DNA of 64,000 bases. Source: Dryas octopetala. Its lineage: Eukaryota > Streptophyta > Magnoliopsida > Rosales > Rosaceae. Location: contig OY992832.1 of assembly GCA_963921425.1 (NCBI GenBank), forward strand, positions 32,321,475 through 32,385,474, read 5' to 3'. This document shows positions 33,012 through 45,844 of the stretch, in pieces (the stretch's first letter is position 1; the number at the start of each line of letters is the position of its first letter). Position numbers and translations under genes: made by a program. The notes beneath the pieces were generated by a model. It did not search any database, was not told the origin of the DNA, and was given only the letters and a program-made list of their open reading frames with translations.

Positions 33012-35140
33012 TTATCTTTCTCCTCTTTGTTCTGGTGTTAGTCCTACTCCTTGTCCACAGTTGGGGCAACTCTTGAGCCCGAATCCTTGGCAATCAAAAC
33101 ACCTGAAATTTATGTACGTTTCATTCATAGATCGAGATATCACAAATAAATTAATATTCTTTTATTATTCATAGAAAATTGAGAAAACTGATTTTTAAAA
33201 GGACTAGTTACAAATAAATCACTAAATATTTTCATATTTATAGATTACTCAATCCATTTTTTTGTAATTTCATTTTAGTTACCATTGAACAAAATAGATA
33301 AAAAATTACAATAGAGATGATCGATGAACTTACTTCCAGCGCTCAAACATATTTCCATTCTTCTTATTCTTTCCCGTTCCCTGAAAAGATATGTTTTACA
33401 TGCAATATTAATTTATCCATTAATGTCGATCGAAGAAGTGAAAATGGGAGAGATCGAGGAGTTGAATTGATAGTTGCATATATGCTAATGATAGGTATTC
33501 AACCTCATCAAAGAGTAACTTTTTTTTTTTTTTTTAGGTGAGAGGGGGGAAAGAGACTTTTTTCTAACAACATAAAGATAGTAACTTGTTTTTTAGGGGT
33601 GGTAACTTTAGGGGCAATTAAAATTTATCCACACAGCCAAAACTAGATTGTCAGTCCGATCTTTCTTTTGCTCTCTAAAGTGTATTCATAGTGTGTATAC
33701 AAAAACATAGTAACTTGCTTTTTAGGTGTGGTACCGTATACAATTGTAATAATTTATTTAAAAATTGAAAATACTATAGTAGTTTCAACCAGTTCACTCT
33801 CATCCGACATATCTCACTTTCTTTTCAACACCTATGTTTCTTTCTTTCATTCTTGTAATTTTTTGATTTCTAGGTTTTTGGATATAAGTTGGTTCTTCAT
33901 TTGGTGCAAAGCATGATATATTTCAACAAAAATAGCGAAACCATGAGTCCCAAAATTTACGTTCTTTGTCGAGGACTAAAAAATTGAGTAAATTAAGAAG
34001 TTACTAAGCATAGGTGAAAATCAAAAGATATTATGGAAGCACCTTGCATCCCAGACATTCAATTGCACCTTGGCCTCCACAGGTTTCACAGCTTTTGAAG
34101 ATCTACGTGTACAAAAAAAAAAGGTAGAAAATTTATTCCATACATATATGAAGTAAATAACAATCATGAAAACAAGGGTGGTTCTAGTGTATTGAGATTT
34201 TATTCTGTAGAGATGTGCCAAAAAAGTGGTGAATTCATGAGCGGGCTTGATATTTGAGGGCAAACCGCCCAAGGCGAACTTTTAAAATGAAATTCCCACA
34301 TATTCATATGAAGATGCTATATAGGGTTATTTTGGAATTTTGTAGGATTTTCTTTTGTTAATTTGTGTTTTAAGATCTTGTTTAATACATTGGATTGAAT
34401 TAGTTAAATGGATAAATTCATGTGTATTTAAAGAATAAACTTAGAATAAGATGAATTAGTCATAAGGGGAAACTTATCCCTTCCGGCCAATTCCCCCCAC
34501 AAAAATGATGGGATTAGTGGGGATAAGGTTAATTCCCCTTATGATTAATCCATCTTCTTCATTCAAATTAGAAGACACCCTCCTTTTATATTTTTCTTGA
34601 ATACATGAATCTATCCATTTAACTTATTCAATCTAATCATATACACCAAACAAGGCCTAAGTAAAATACAGATGAAATATAGGGACGAAAATGATCATTT
34701 AGGGTATATTAAGCTATTGTATTCTCATAAAGGAGGAAATTAATTATGATACTGTACATGTAGTGGACTTATTGAGTTCAATGCAAGTTTACAGTCATAT
34801 GGATTGTCTATATGGATTTAAAGCCATTTTAGATATATAATGATTCATGAGCTCTAATTCAAGGGTGGGGAAGTGATAGGTTTTGGGTTCACATTGTATT
34901 ACAAGCACATGAAAAAATTAAATAAATAAATTTAGTCAATGAAGCAATTAATACATAAACAGGACGTACCGAGTTGAGAGAAAATCCTCCAGATTTTGCA
35001 GCAAAAACTTGAGCTGCTCTCTGCCTCTGCTCTGTGTAGCTTGTTTTGATCAGTATGGTTGGAGTAAACAGAGGAATGGTTGGTAGTGCAGGATGAGGAG
35101 GAGTCAAAGTGTTGCAAGACATGGAAAGTTTGGAGGTCAT
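33012..35140 (-). CDS. Plastid-type DnaJ-related zinc-finger protein, about 122 aa
   Basis: Four exons on minus, 35140-34970, 34102-34043, 33380-33334 and 33102-33012, splice at GT-AG sites into one open frame. The first 57 residues (MTSKLSMSCNTLTPPHPALP...) are Ser/Thr-rich and lack acidic residues near the start, as expected for a chloroplast transit peptide. The mature part has three CxxC-type zinc motifs: CETCGGQG, CLGCKGTG and CFDCQGFG followed by CPNC, as in the Cys-rich domain of DnaJ. There is no J domain. Small plastid proteins of this class act as thiol-dependent chaperones or disulfide isomerases. It is not close to BSD2 or LQY1 in its spacer residues, so I give no symbol. It ends LTPEQRGER. 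Confidence 0.85.
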
Positions 35141-35778
35141 TTTTTCTTTCTGATCAAAACCAAGATTATTATATATATGAGATTACTTCCACCTTCTGGG
35201 CCTTCGTAAACCCAATTATAATCAATGGAAGGAGAGACTGTTTCTTTCTCCAAGGGTTTTGAGTTGGAATGAATGACGTATAAAGAATCTCATCACAACC
35301 ACAAACTTTTGTTTGATGCATGGGTCACTGCCATCTGGCCTTAGTGGATAACGTTACAAGACAAATAAGCCATTCAAATTAATAATTGCAACATGCACAA
35401 ATGCAATTCCTTAAATTTCATCATATGACTTATTTTAATGCTTAATTTGTCGACTTTTTTACCTCCCTGCCAAAATACTTGTAATTTTAAATCTTTGGAC
35501 AATTTTTGACTGAATTACCCCTTTTAGATGATAGTACGTCGACTGCTCATGGTAGTCAAAATAACGATCGACATGGTCTTGATCACATCTCGACAGCTAA
35601 CTCAACCACATTTAGACCATAATCTAAATGAGTGATAATTCAATTTTTTATCGTTTTATAAAAGTCAAATTTGTATAATTTTTTACTAAAGGTGAAAAAA
35701 TAAATAGGGCATAAAAATGTGTTATTTGATGAAAATTCTAAATATACTTAGCAGGTGTTGCTAGGCTGCTAGCTGGAC
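35141..35778. other. Upstream region of the DnaJ-type gene
   Basis: No coding sequence. This stretch should hold the promoter of the minus-strand gene, but I see no decisive TATA element. Confidence 0.4.
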
Positions 35779-36128
35779 ATAGGGACGAACCTAGAAATTG
35801 AAAATGGGGTGGGCTAAACTTAAAGGTTATCTGCAACAACAAAAAAAACTTGGAGGCAATCGAAATTTTGGCAGCATCTCTTTTATTTTTTTGATATATA
35901 CTTCTCAAATTTAAATAACCTGTTAAAACACATATTTGATCTAAAATAAAATTTATTTAAAGAAAACTCGACGGTACGAATAAATTTCATTAATAAACAA
36001 GAAAACATACACTTAGTCAAGGGGGGAACGTAATGAGCCTTAATCCCTCAAAATGCAGTCATACAAAAAAGACAATAACAAAAAAACATGCAATGCAAAT
36101 AAAATATAACACTAATTAAGTTGTGCTT

Positions 36129-38075
36129 TGTTAGATGTATGCCCTAAATGCCAATTTATAATTGGAGTTTTTAGGAATTAATTAAATAAATACACAAAAG
36201 AGCAAGATTTATTTTATGTAGTCATATATCAGTATATGTGATATACTGAACCAATATATAAAATGTCCATGGATATTAAGATAAGGAGAAAGTATTCTAG
36301 GGATCAGAATAGGTGAGACCTTTACTGCTTAGTTTAATTCTTATTTCCTAAAGTTGTTCCTGATTAACGGATTACATACTTGACACATGTGATTCTATAT
36401 CAGCACTTGTTACATACTGGACACATGTGATTATAGGGTGGATGATAAGTCTCGGTTCATTTGTGTAGTTTGACACTATAATAAACAAGTGGGTGCTTAA
36501 TCCGGGATTAAGTTCACTAAACTTGACTATTGAAGGAATTCTTGTATGGAGTTTTACGACATGTTAAACAAGAATCCTTAATTATAACGTCGTTAAGAAT
36601 CCTTTGATATGAGGCACTATGGGTCGCCTTGTGCATGCGTGGCTAAATTTTGACTATACAATGTACCCATACCCGCATAAGGGACTTGGAGTACGTATGG
36701 ATAGGGTCTAGTGATTCATGTACAAAGGATCATAGTTGTATGACAATGAATCTTTCACCTTCGGTAAAGAAGACGAATAACCTATGTGACATTCTATGAT
36801 AATTATCTTAGAGACTCTAGCCAGAGCATTAGATTATAATTTGAGAAATGAGTATTCTCAAATTATAGGATTGGACAATATCTGTTAGAAGATGCCAAGA
36901 CATATGAACATTTACATGGGATTGAAAATGTGTTTTCATGCCCTATTGTTTAGGTTCGGATTATTGTATGACAAAAGGATATATTACGATCAGATTGTAA
37001 TTGAATAGGTTCACCGATATTCTAGTTGTTCTGGGTATTCATGATACACTGGTAAGTGTCAATCATAACTTGTAGAATAAGAATTAATTAATAAATATAA
37101 TTTATTAATTATTCTTATTTTAGAAGTGTTTCTAATGGAAGACAATGAATTCCACTGCTAGAAGAATTATAACCTAAAAGGTCATACTCTATACAAGGAT
37201 GATGACCAAGCAATAGAACGGTAGATGAAAGATATAATTAATTAATGCGATTAATTAATTATTGTGTTGTAATTAATTATTGAAAATAATTAATTAAAGT
37301 TCAAATTGGATTTAGGCTTATAGCTAGTTATAATTAATATTTGGGTCAGACTTAAGAAAAGCTCAAAGCCCAAGTTAGTTAGATTTAGGCAAAGCCCAAA
37401 TCATAAACATGTGATATTTATATTTTGGATAATATTAATTATATATATAATATATAAATATACAAGCCTTTTCCGTTGAGGTATACTTCATCTTAAACAT
37501 GATGATGTATGATTTGTGGGACCCACTCCACAATGTAATTTGATTATTGAAGTCATCTATTTTCTAATTCTCTATACAAGAATCATCCTTACACAAAATT
37601 AGGTAAATCGAAAACTATTGAGACATCTAATTGTGATAGAATAACTAGATAAATATAGTGATTCCGTAAATACTTGAAATGATGACCCTTTAATCAAATG
37701 GTTAAATGATTTCCGATTTGTCTAATTTTTTACAAAGATGATCCTTGTATAGAGACTTAAAAAGTAGACGGCTTCGATAATCGAATTACAATACGGAGTG
37801 GGTCACACAAGTCATACCTCATCATGTTTAAGATGAGGTATACCTCGACATAAGGGGCATGTATAAATATATGGATAATGAGATATTGACTTACTAAATT
37901 AGTTTTGGATAAAGCTAATAAACCAAAGTCTGATAACAAAGTTTGACTTGGTATTTTATTTGGGATAAATGTAAAATAAAATAAAATATTCCAACAACCA
38001 AAATCCTATGTAGGTCAGCCACTCTAGGATTATTAGGAAATTAGTTTCTTACTTGCACTATAAATAAAGGTTATT
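36129..38075. repeat. LTR-like insertion
   Basis: Starts TGTTAGATGTATGCCC, a start seen in plant LTRs, and ends with a promoter-like CACTATAAATAAAGG near 38060. It separates the transposase remains from the left terminus. No coding region; the boundaries are approximate. Confidence 0.4.
37451..37873. repeat. Long imperfect foldback, arms about 190 bp
   Basis: 37474-37600 pairs with 37735-37849 as an inverted repeat (for example GAGGTATACTTCATCTT against AAGATGAGGTATACCTC), and the match continues inward with more mismatches almost to the centre near 37650. It may be a MITE within the LTR-like block. Confidence 0.75.
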
Positions 38076-38084
38076 ACTCCTTCC

Positions 38085-38780
38085 TAGATTCATCAAGTGC
38101 TTCATCAACAATTATACAAAACTTGGCATCCCCAACCTCCTCACGGATCTTACTCCTAACTTTGTTAGCAAGAATATTCAAATTAAATCACTTTTTGGAT
38201 CTTGAGAGAAATATATCTGACATTTCTAGGAGCTTGGTCTAGGACAACATTTGTAATATATTCATTCAAGCTTGCACTATATTTGAGCAATTCAACAAAA
38301 TTTCCACGACTCGATGATTCATTAGATTCATCATTGCCTCTAAAAACAAGTGCTTGTTTAGAAATCACTCTAATGCATGATCTCTGTTGTGGCCTTAAGC
38401 CACAACTGATTTTGTGCAACATTAATTTGTGGTGGTTATATGCCCACACACATTTTTTAAGTTATTCCAACTTTACATATTAAGACCATGTGGTGAATTT
38501 GAAAACCCAACATGATTATGAAGGAAACAATGTGCCCCACCGACCCTCTTCCAATCATCAAACCCTTGAGAAGTGAATAAGTATGACATGATGTATCACT
38601 TTCAAAAAGGAAGTAAGGAAAACAATATACTTTTTCTTTTTCTACGGAATAGTCAAGTCATTCAAAGTTTTTGAACCAATTATATTGAAACTGACGATAT
38701 TGCTCTTTATAGAGAGAGCATGGATACTCATCTAATTTGGATTGATAAGATCCATAAAGCAAGTTTGTTCTTCGAACATC
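38085..38780 (-). pseudogene. hAT transposase fragment (TTF-type zinc finger, MYM1-like)
   Basis: Read on minus from 38780, the frames show WFKNFE, VYCFPYFLF and HNHVGFSNSPH, the TTF-type zinc-finger region of plant hAT transposases annotated as zinc finger MYM-type protein 1-like. Next come VFRGNDESNESSSRGNFVEL and KFCIIVDEALDESRKE, the DUF4371 region with the first catalytic Asp. Frame changes and stops (for example near 38650) break it. Sequence after ESRKE is missing where the LTR-like block begins. No C-terminal dimerisation domain was found. Confidence 0.8.
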
Positions 38781-39059
38781 ATCACGATAATTAATAGGAT
38801 ATGTTGATATTGCTCTATATTTTCCCAGATCACGTTACAGATTTGTGGTATCAACTTGTTGCGGCTCAACTCTTTGAAATTTAGAAGGTGATTTTTATAG
38901 GTAGAGAAGCATGCTAACATGGTGTTGATGGTTGATGTTCTTTCCTGAAAAGTTAAAGAATAGTTTTTCTTGACTTAGAATTTTGATATATGTTGATTCA
39001 ACATTGTAAACTATAAATCATATGTAAAACGTTAGAAATGTTTATTGTGTGTGGTCAGT

Positions 39060-42000
39060 TGAGTAAACAAACATCTCAAGTCATGTTTTGACGCTTCCAA
39101 AGTCATACCCTAGGGTTTCTCAAGTCGTTCCTTAGGGAATTTCAACTCGTTCCTTAGGGCATCCCAAGTAGTTCTTTGAGAATTTAGTTCATAGCTCGAG
39201 GTATTTTAAATGTTTATACCCTTGATGTATTTTAAATTTGTCACCTAGTGACATCCACAGTCATGTTTTGACGCTTCGAAAGTCAAACCCTAGAAATTTT
39301 CAAGTCATGCCTTGGGCATCTGAAGTCATTCCTTAAGCATCCTAAGTTGTTTCCTAGAGAATTTCGATTTATAATTCTAGGTATTTTAATTGTTTATTCC
39401 CTTGATGCATTTTAAATTGTACTTATTGACATCCTAAGTCATGTTTTGACATTTCCAAAGTCATACACTAGAGTATCTCAAGTCGTTCCTTAGAGAATCT
39501 CAATTCGTTATTTAGGGCATCCAAAATCGTTCATTGAAAATTTTAGTTCATAGCTCAAGACATTTTAAATGTTTATACTCTTGATGCACTTTAAATTGTA
39601 GCTATTGACATCTCAAGTCATGTTTTGACGCTTCCAAAGTCATATACAAGAATTTCTTAAATTGTTCCTTAGAGCATCTCAAGTCGTTTCTTGAGAATTT
39701 AATTTTATTACTCGATGTATTTTAAATATTTATACCCTTGATCTATTCCAAATTGTACCTAGGAACTCCCAATTCATGTTTTGACGCTTACAAAGTCATA
39801 TCCTAGAGTTTCTCAAGTCGTTCATGAGGGAATCTCAAGTCGTTCCTAAAGGCATCTCAAGTCATTCCTAGAAAATTTAATTTCGTAACTCGAGGTATTA
39901 TAAATTTTTATACCTTTGATCCATTCCAAATTGTACCTAGTGATATCTCAAGTCATGTTTTGACACTTTCAAAGTCATACCCTAGGGTTTCTCAAATCGT
40001 TCCTTAGGGAATTTCAACTTGTTCTTTGAGGAATCTTAAGTCGTTTCTTAGGGCACCCAAGTTGTTCTTTAAGAATTTTAGTTCGTAGCTCGAAGTATTT
40101 TAAATGTTTATACCCTTGATGCATTTCAAATTGTACCTAGTGACATCCCATGTAATGTTTTGATGCTTTTAAAATCATACCCTAGAGTTTCTCAAATCAT
40201 GCCTTAAGGCATCTGAAGTCGTTTCTTAGGGCATCCTAAATTGTTTCCTTGAGAATTTCAATTCATAGCTCTAAGCATTTTAATTGTTTCTCTCCTTGAT
40301 GCATTGCAAATTGTACTTACTGACATCCCAAGTCATGTTTTGACGCTTTTTAAAGTCATACCATAAAGTATCCCAAGTCATTTCTTAGGAAATCTCAAGT
40401 CGTTCCTTATGACATCCAAACTAACTCATTGAGAATTTTAGTTCGTAACTCAAAAAATTGTAAATGTTTATATCCTTGATGTATTTCAAATTGTAGCTAT
40501 TAACATCTCAAGTCTTTTTTTAACTCTTCCAAAGACAAATACAAGGATTTCTCAAGTCGTTCCTTAGAGTATCCCAAATCGTTCATTGAGAATTTCAGTT
40601 CATAACTTAAGGAATTTTAAATGTTTATTCCCTAGATGCATTTCAAATTATATCTAGTGACATCTCAAGTCATGTTTTGACGCTTACAAAGTCATATCCT
40701 AGAGTTTCTCAAGTCGTTCGTAAGGGAATCTAAAGTCGTTCCATGAGAATTTAATTTCGTTGCTCGAGGTATTTTAAATGTTTATACACTTGATTCATTC
40801 CAAATCATGTTTTGACGCTTCAAAAGTCATACCCTAGGGTTTCTCAAGTTGTTAAGGAATTTTAACTCGATTCTTAGGGAATTTCAAGTCGTTCTTTAGG
40901 ATATTTCAAGTCCTTCATTGAGAATCTTAGTTCATAGCTCGAGGTATTTTAAATGTTTATACCCTTGATTCATTTCAAATTGTTCCTAGTGACATCCCAA
41001 GTCATATTTTAACACTTCCAAAGTCATTCTTAAAGGTTTCTCAAGTCGTTCCTTGGAGAATCTCAATTCGTTCATTAGGGCATCTCAAGTCGTTCATTGA
41101 GAATTTTAGTTCGTAATTCAAGGAATTTTAAATGTTTATACGCTTGATGTATTTCAAATTGTAGCTATTGACATCCTAAGTCATGTTTTGCCGCTTCCAA
41201 AGTCAAATACAAGAATTTCTCAAGTCGTTCGTTAGAGCATCTCAAGTCGTTCATTGATAATTTTAATTCATAGCTTCAGGAATTTTAAATGTTTATACCC
41301 TTGATACATTTCAAATTATATCTAATGACATCTCAAGTCATGTTTTGACGCTTACAAAATCATATTCTAGAGTTTCAGAACTCATTCGTGAGGAAATCTA
41401 AAGTCGTTCCTTGAGAATTTAATTTCATACCTCGAGGTATTTTAAATGTTTATCCATTTGAAATTGTACCTAATGACATCTCAAATCATGTTTTGACACT
41501 TCAAAAGTCATATCCTAAGGGTTCTCAAATCATTACTTAGAGAATTTCAACTCGATCCTTAGGAAATCTCAAGTCGTTTCTTAGGACATCGCAAGTCGTT
41601 CTTTGAAAATTTTAATTCGTAGCTCAAGGTATTTTAAATGTTTATATCCATGATGCATTTCAAATTGTTCCTAGTGACATCTCAAGTCATGTTTTGACGC
41701 TTCTAAAGTCATAACCTAGAGTTTCTTAAGTCATGCCATAGGGCATCTGAAGTCGTTCCTTAAGGTATCGTAAGTTGTTTCCTTGAGAATTTCAATTCAT
41801 TGCCACTAGTCATTTAATATGTTTATACGCTATATGCATTTGAAATTGAATTTATTGACATCTCAAGTCATGTTTTAATACTTCCAAAGTCATACCCTAG
41901 AGTTTCTCAAGTCGTTTCTTAGGGAATCTCAAGTTGTTCCATAGTACATCCCAAGTCATTCATTGAGAATTTTAGTTTGTAGCTAAAGACATTTTAAATG

Positions 42001-43945
42001 TTTATACCCTTGATCCATTTCAAATTGTAGCCATTGACATTTCAAGTCATATTTTGACTCGTCCAAAGTCATATACAAGAATTTTTTAAGTCGTTCCTTA
42101 AAGCATCATAAGTCGTTCATTGAGAATTTCAGTTCATACCTTGAGACATTTTAAATGTTTATACCCTTGATGCATTTCAAATTATAATTAGTGACATTCT
42201 AAGTTATTTTTTGACGTTTACAAAGTCATATTCTAGAGTTTCTTAAGTGGTACGTGAGAGAATCTAAAGTCGTTTCTTAAAGCATCTCAAGTCGTTCCTT
42301 AAAGTATCTCAAGTCATTCCTTGAGAATTTAATTTTGTAGCTCTTGGTATTTTAAATGTTTATACCCTTAATCAATTTTAAATTATAGCTAGTGACATCC
42401 CAAGTCATGTTTTAACACTTACAAAGTCATATCCTAGAGATTCTCAAGTCATTCAACTCGTTCCTAAAGGCATCTCAACTCGTTCCTTGAGAATTTAATT
42501 TTGTAACTCGAGGTATTTTAAATGTTTATACCCTTAATCCATTCCAAATTGGACCTAATGACATCTCAAATCATCTTTTGACGCTTCTAAAGTCATACCC
42601 TAAGGTTTCTCAAGTCGTTACTTAAGGAATTTCAACTCGTTTCTTAGGGAATCTCAAGTCGTTCCTTAGGGCATTCCAAGTCTTTTTTTGAGAATTTTTG
42701 TTCGTAGCTCAAGCTAGGTATTTTAAATGTTTATACTCTTGATGTATTTCAAATTGTTCCTAGTGACATCTCAAGTCATATTTTGACGCTTCCAAAGTCA
42801 TACCCTAGAGTTTCTCAAGTCATGCCTTAGGGCATATGAAGTCGTTCCTTAGGGCATCCAAAGTTGTTTCCTTGAAAATTTCATGTCATAGCCACTAGGC
42901 ATTTTAATTGTTTATACCCTAGATGCATTTGAAATTGTAATTAGTAACATCTCAAGTCATGTTTTTACGCTTCTAAAGTTATATCCTAGAGTTTCTCATG
43001 TCGTTCTTTAAGGAATCTCAAATCGTTTCTTATGGCATCTCAAGTCGTTTCTTAGAGCATCTCAAGTCATTCATTAAGAATTTTAGTCCATAGCTCAAGA
43101 CATTTTAAATGTTTATACCCTTGATGCATTTTAAATTTTAGTTATTGACATCACAAGATATGTTTTGACACTTCTAAAATCATATACAAAAATTTCCAAA
43201 GTCGTTCCTCAGAGCATCTGAAGTCATTCGTTTGGAATTTCAGTTCATAACTTGAGGCATTTTAAATATTTATACCCTTGATACATTTTAAATTATACCT
43301 AGTAACATCTCAAGTCATGTTTTGACGCTTACTAAGTCATATCCTAAAGTTTCTCAAATCGTTTCTTGATGATTTAATTTCGTAACTCGAGTTATTTTAA
43401 ATATTTATACCTTTAATCCATTCCAAATTCTACCTAGTGACATCTCAAGTCATAGTTCCTTAAATCGTCCTTTAGGGAATTTCAACTCGTTTCTTAGGGA
43501 ATCTCGAATCGTTTCTTTGGGCATCTCAAGTCGTTCTTTGAGAATTTTCGTTCGTAGCTCGATATATTTTAAATGTTTATACCTTGATGATTTTAAATTG
43601 TACTTAGTGACATCCTAAGTCATGTTTTGACGTTTCTAAAGTCATGCCCTAGAGTTTCTCAAGTCATGTTTTATGGCATCTGAAGTCATTTCTTAAGGCA
43701 TCCTAAGTTATTTCCTTGAGAATTTAAATTCATTGGACTCTAGGTATTTTAACTGTTTATACCCTTGATGTATTTCAAATTATACTTAGTGACATCTCAA
43801 GTCATGTTTTGACGCTTTTAAAGTCATACCCTAGAGTTTCTCAAATCATTCAATAGGGAATCTCATGTCGTTTATTAGGACATCACAAGTCGTTCATTGA
43901 GAATTTTAATTCTTAGCTCAAGGTATTTTAAATGTTTATACATCT
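39060..43945. repeat. Satellite-like tandem array, about 27 units of about 180 bp
   Basis: The anchor TGTTTTGACGCTT recurs at 39084, 39264, 39442 (variant), 39621, 39777 and 39955 and onward to about 43810, mostly 156-200 bp apart with a mode near 178-180. Each unit runs from AAGTCATGTTTTGACGCTT through two to four 20-22 bp subrepeats (TCTCAAGTCGTTCCTTAGGG) to a TTTTAAATGTTTATACCC block. Units are clearly diverged. No coding potential. Confidence 0.92.
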
Positions 43946-44265
43946 CCCACAAAAAAAAATTCACACATTAAACTATTTGTAGGATGTTTGAAATTGAGCA
44001 CAAAAAGGCTTATTAGGTGGATACAATTTGGGCCTAATAAAACTTGTCAGAACCCAAAAAAAATAAAAACACTTATACCCCTATTAGGTACATGTAACAA
44101 AAATAGAATTTGTATAATAGTACTAGCTTAAGGAAAGATGGCAGAAAAAATATATAAAAACATAAATTCCTCACTTGCATGTAATGGCACCCCCATAAAA
44201 AAAAATTCTGGCTCCGCCCCTGTCTTTGGCACATTCCTTTAATATTAAGATGGTAATATATTTAA

Positions 44266-44661
44266 GGCTTATTCGCGCCAATGCTCTCTGAAAGTAACTT
44301 TGATTTTTACTTTGCCTCTTGAAACTTCATTCCTCCTACTTTGCCCCCCGAACTTCACAAAATACCATATTCCGTCAAGTCCGTTACTTGCTCCATCAAA
44401 AGACCTACATGGCTGCCTAAGTGGCATGAATGAGCCCTTTTAATATTATTTGAGATGCCTACGTGACTCTCTATCTCTATCTCGATCTTCCCCTCTATCT
44501 TTCTTTTTCTCTCTCTTCCCCTCATTCTTTCTCTTTCTTTGTGTCTCTACCCAGATCCACAATTCCCACCATACAAACTAAACAAACCTTCATCAACCAC
44601 CATCCTCACCCTTCCCACCGACCAGCCCCACCATCCTCGCCAACCGACAAGCCTTTTTTTT

Positions 44662-44708
<47 letters not shown>

Positions 44709-45364
44709 CAATCAAGCCACCACACGGTCCACACACCAGAAGATCAAATCAACTGTAGCCTTCAACGAGCAAAACTAGTCGACCCTCGTAAGTCCGCAAC
44801 CTACTCACTTACAACAAACCCAGCCACCGCCCTCCCTTCCTCCAGAGACCCCTACATCCATCTCTTTCTCTCTCTCTTCTTTGAGTTTTTCTAGATCGAT
44901 CTGAAAATAGAAGCTTTTTTTATTTGTCGTGGTGTGGAAGGGTGGGGTGAAGAACGGTGGAGGTACTTCGCCATGGTGGAGATGTGGGTTGTTGGGTTTG
45001 GGAAAAGATGGGAGAGAAGATCGTGGGTGGGTTGCTGTGGGTGGGAGAGTTTGAGTGTTTTTTCTTTCTTTTTTAAATTTCTTTCAATCTTTTTAAGTTT
45101 TTAATTGAATTTTAATTTTGTTTTCATTTTTAAAAAAATTTTGAATTTTAAAATCATGATTTATTAATATTTTGTACACATAGCATTTACAGACCAAATG
45201 CTTATGCACATAAGCACCACATAAGCTTTTTCGACGGAGCAAGTAACGGATTTGATGGAATATGGTATTTTGCAAAGTTCGGGGGGTAAAGTGAGAGGAA
45301 TGAAGTTTCAGGGGGCAAAATGAAAATCGAAGTTATTTTCAAGGGACATTGACGCGAATAAACA
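44266..45364. mobile_element. Non-autonomous Mutator-like element with long TIRs and 9-bp duplication
   Basis: About 130 bp at each end are inverted copies (GGCTTATTCGCGCCAATG against TGTTTATTCGCGTCAATG, continuing through ACTTCATTCCTC and AATACCATATTCC). TATATTTAA flanks both ends (44257-44265 and 45365-45373), the 9-bp duplication of Mutator elements. The interior has a (CT)n run (44665-44705), a GC-richer Pro/Ser-coding-like stretch and a G-rich part. It may have captured a host leader sequence, but no gene is recognisable. Confidence 0.9.
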
Positions 45365-45406
45365 TATATTTAATACGCTTTTTGATAAAATAAAAATGTT
45401 TTCTTA

Positions 45407-45724
45407 GAGCATCTTCAGTTATTCCCTAAACCTTACCTCAAATTTAAATTTTGGAGAAAAATGATATAAAACAGAGCTCCAATTATTCCCTAAAATCTCC
45501 CCAAATTTGAGATTTCCCTAAAAATTTTTCAAAATCAAGTTAAATGGAGGGGGCTCTTCAAACTCTCCCTAAACCTTCAATAGTCAGATTTTAGACTAAA
45601 AACCAAAAAAAAAAAAAAAAAAAAAATTCAACTTTAACATTGGAAGCCTTTCCCCAAATCTAAATTTTTTTCCTAAATTATCCTCAAATTGAAAAAAAAT
45701 ATAAAAAATGGACTGAAGATGCTC
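45407..45724. mobile_element. Tourist-like MITE (PIF/Harbinger type), 318 bp
   Basis: The termini GAGCATCTTCAG and CTGAAGATGCTC are perfect inverted repeats flanked by TTA on both sides (45404-45406 and 45725-45727). The interior is AT-rich. Confidence 0.85.
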
Positions 45725-45726
45725 TT

Positions 45727-45841
45727 AAGGGACAAATTTTGTGCAACTATGAGGTTGATTGGAATGAATGTGTAATCTTTTAAATGGATAATTCATTCAC
45801 TCATTTTATTGATCCAACCATTCATCAAAATTTGTCCCTTA
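45727..45841. mobile_element. Small foldback MITE abutting the Tourist element
   Basis: AAGGGACAAATTTTG at the left and CAAAATTTGTCCCTT at the right are perfect inverted repeats 115 bp apart. It shares the TTA of the neighbouring MITE. Confidence 0.65.
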
Positions 45842-45844
45842 GGA

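Larger units (their letters stand above)
35779..44221. mobile_element. Old hAT-like element region with TTF-type transposase remains
   Basis: The left edge reads CATAGGGACGAACCTAGAA and the right edge, inverted, CAGGGGCGGAGCCAGAA. Both continue into ATGGGG-type sequence, so they look like diverged inverted termini of a common plant hAT family. The interior contains a minus-strand TTF/MYM1-like transposase fragment, an LTR-like insert, a foldback and a long tandem array. No matching 8-bp duplication is visible (TAGCTGGA versus TCTTTGGC), so the boundaries are inferred. Confidence 0.5.

Noticed and set aside
44463..44894. 143-codon frame with Ser/Leu repeats
   Set aside because: Built largely on a (CT)n microsatellite inside the Mutator-like element; not a credible gene.
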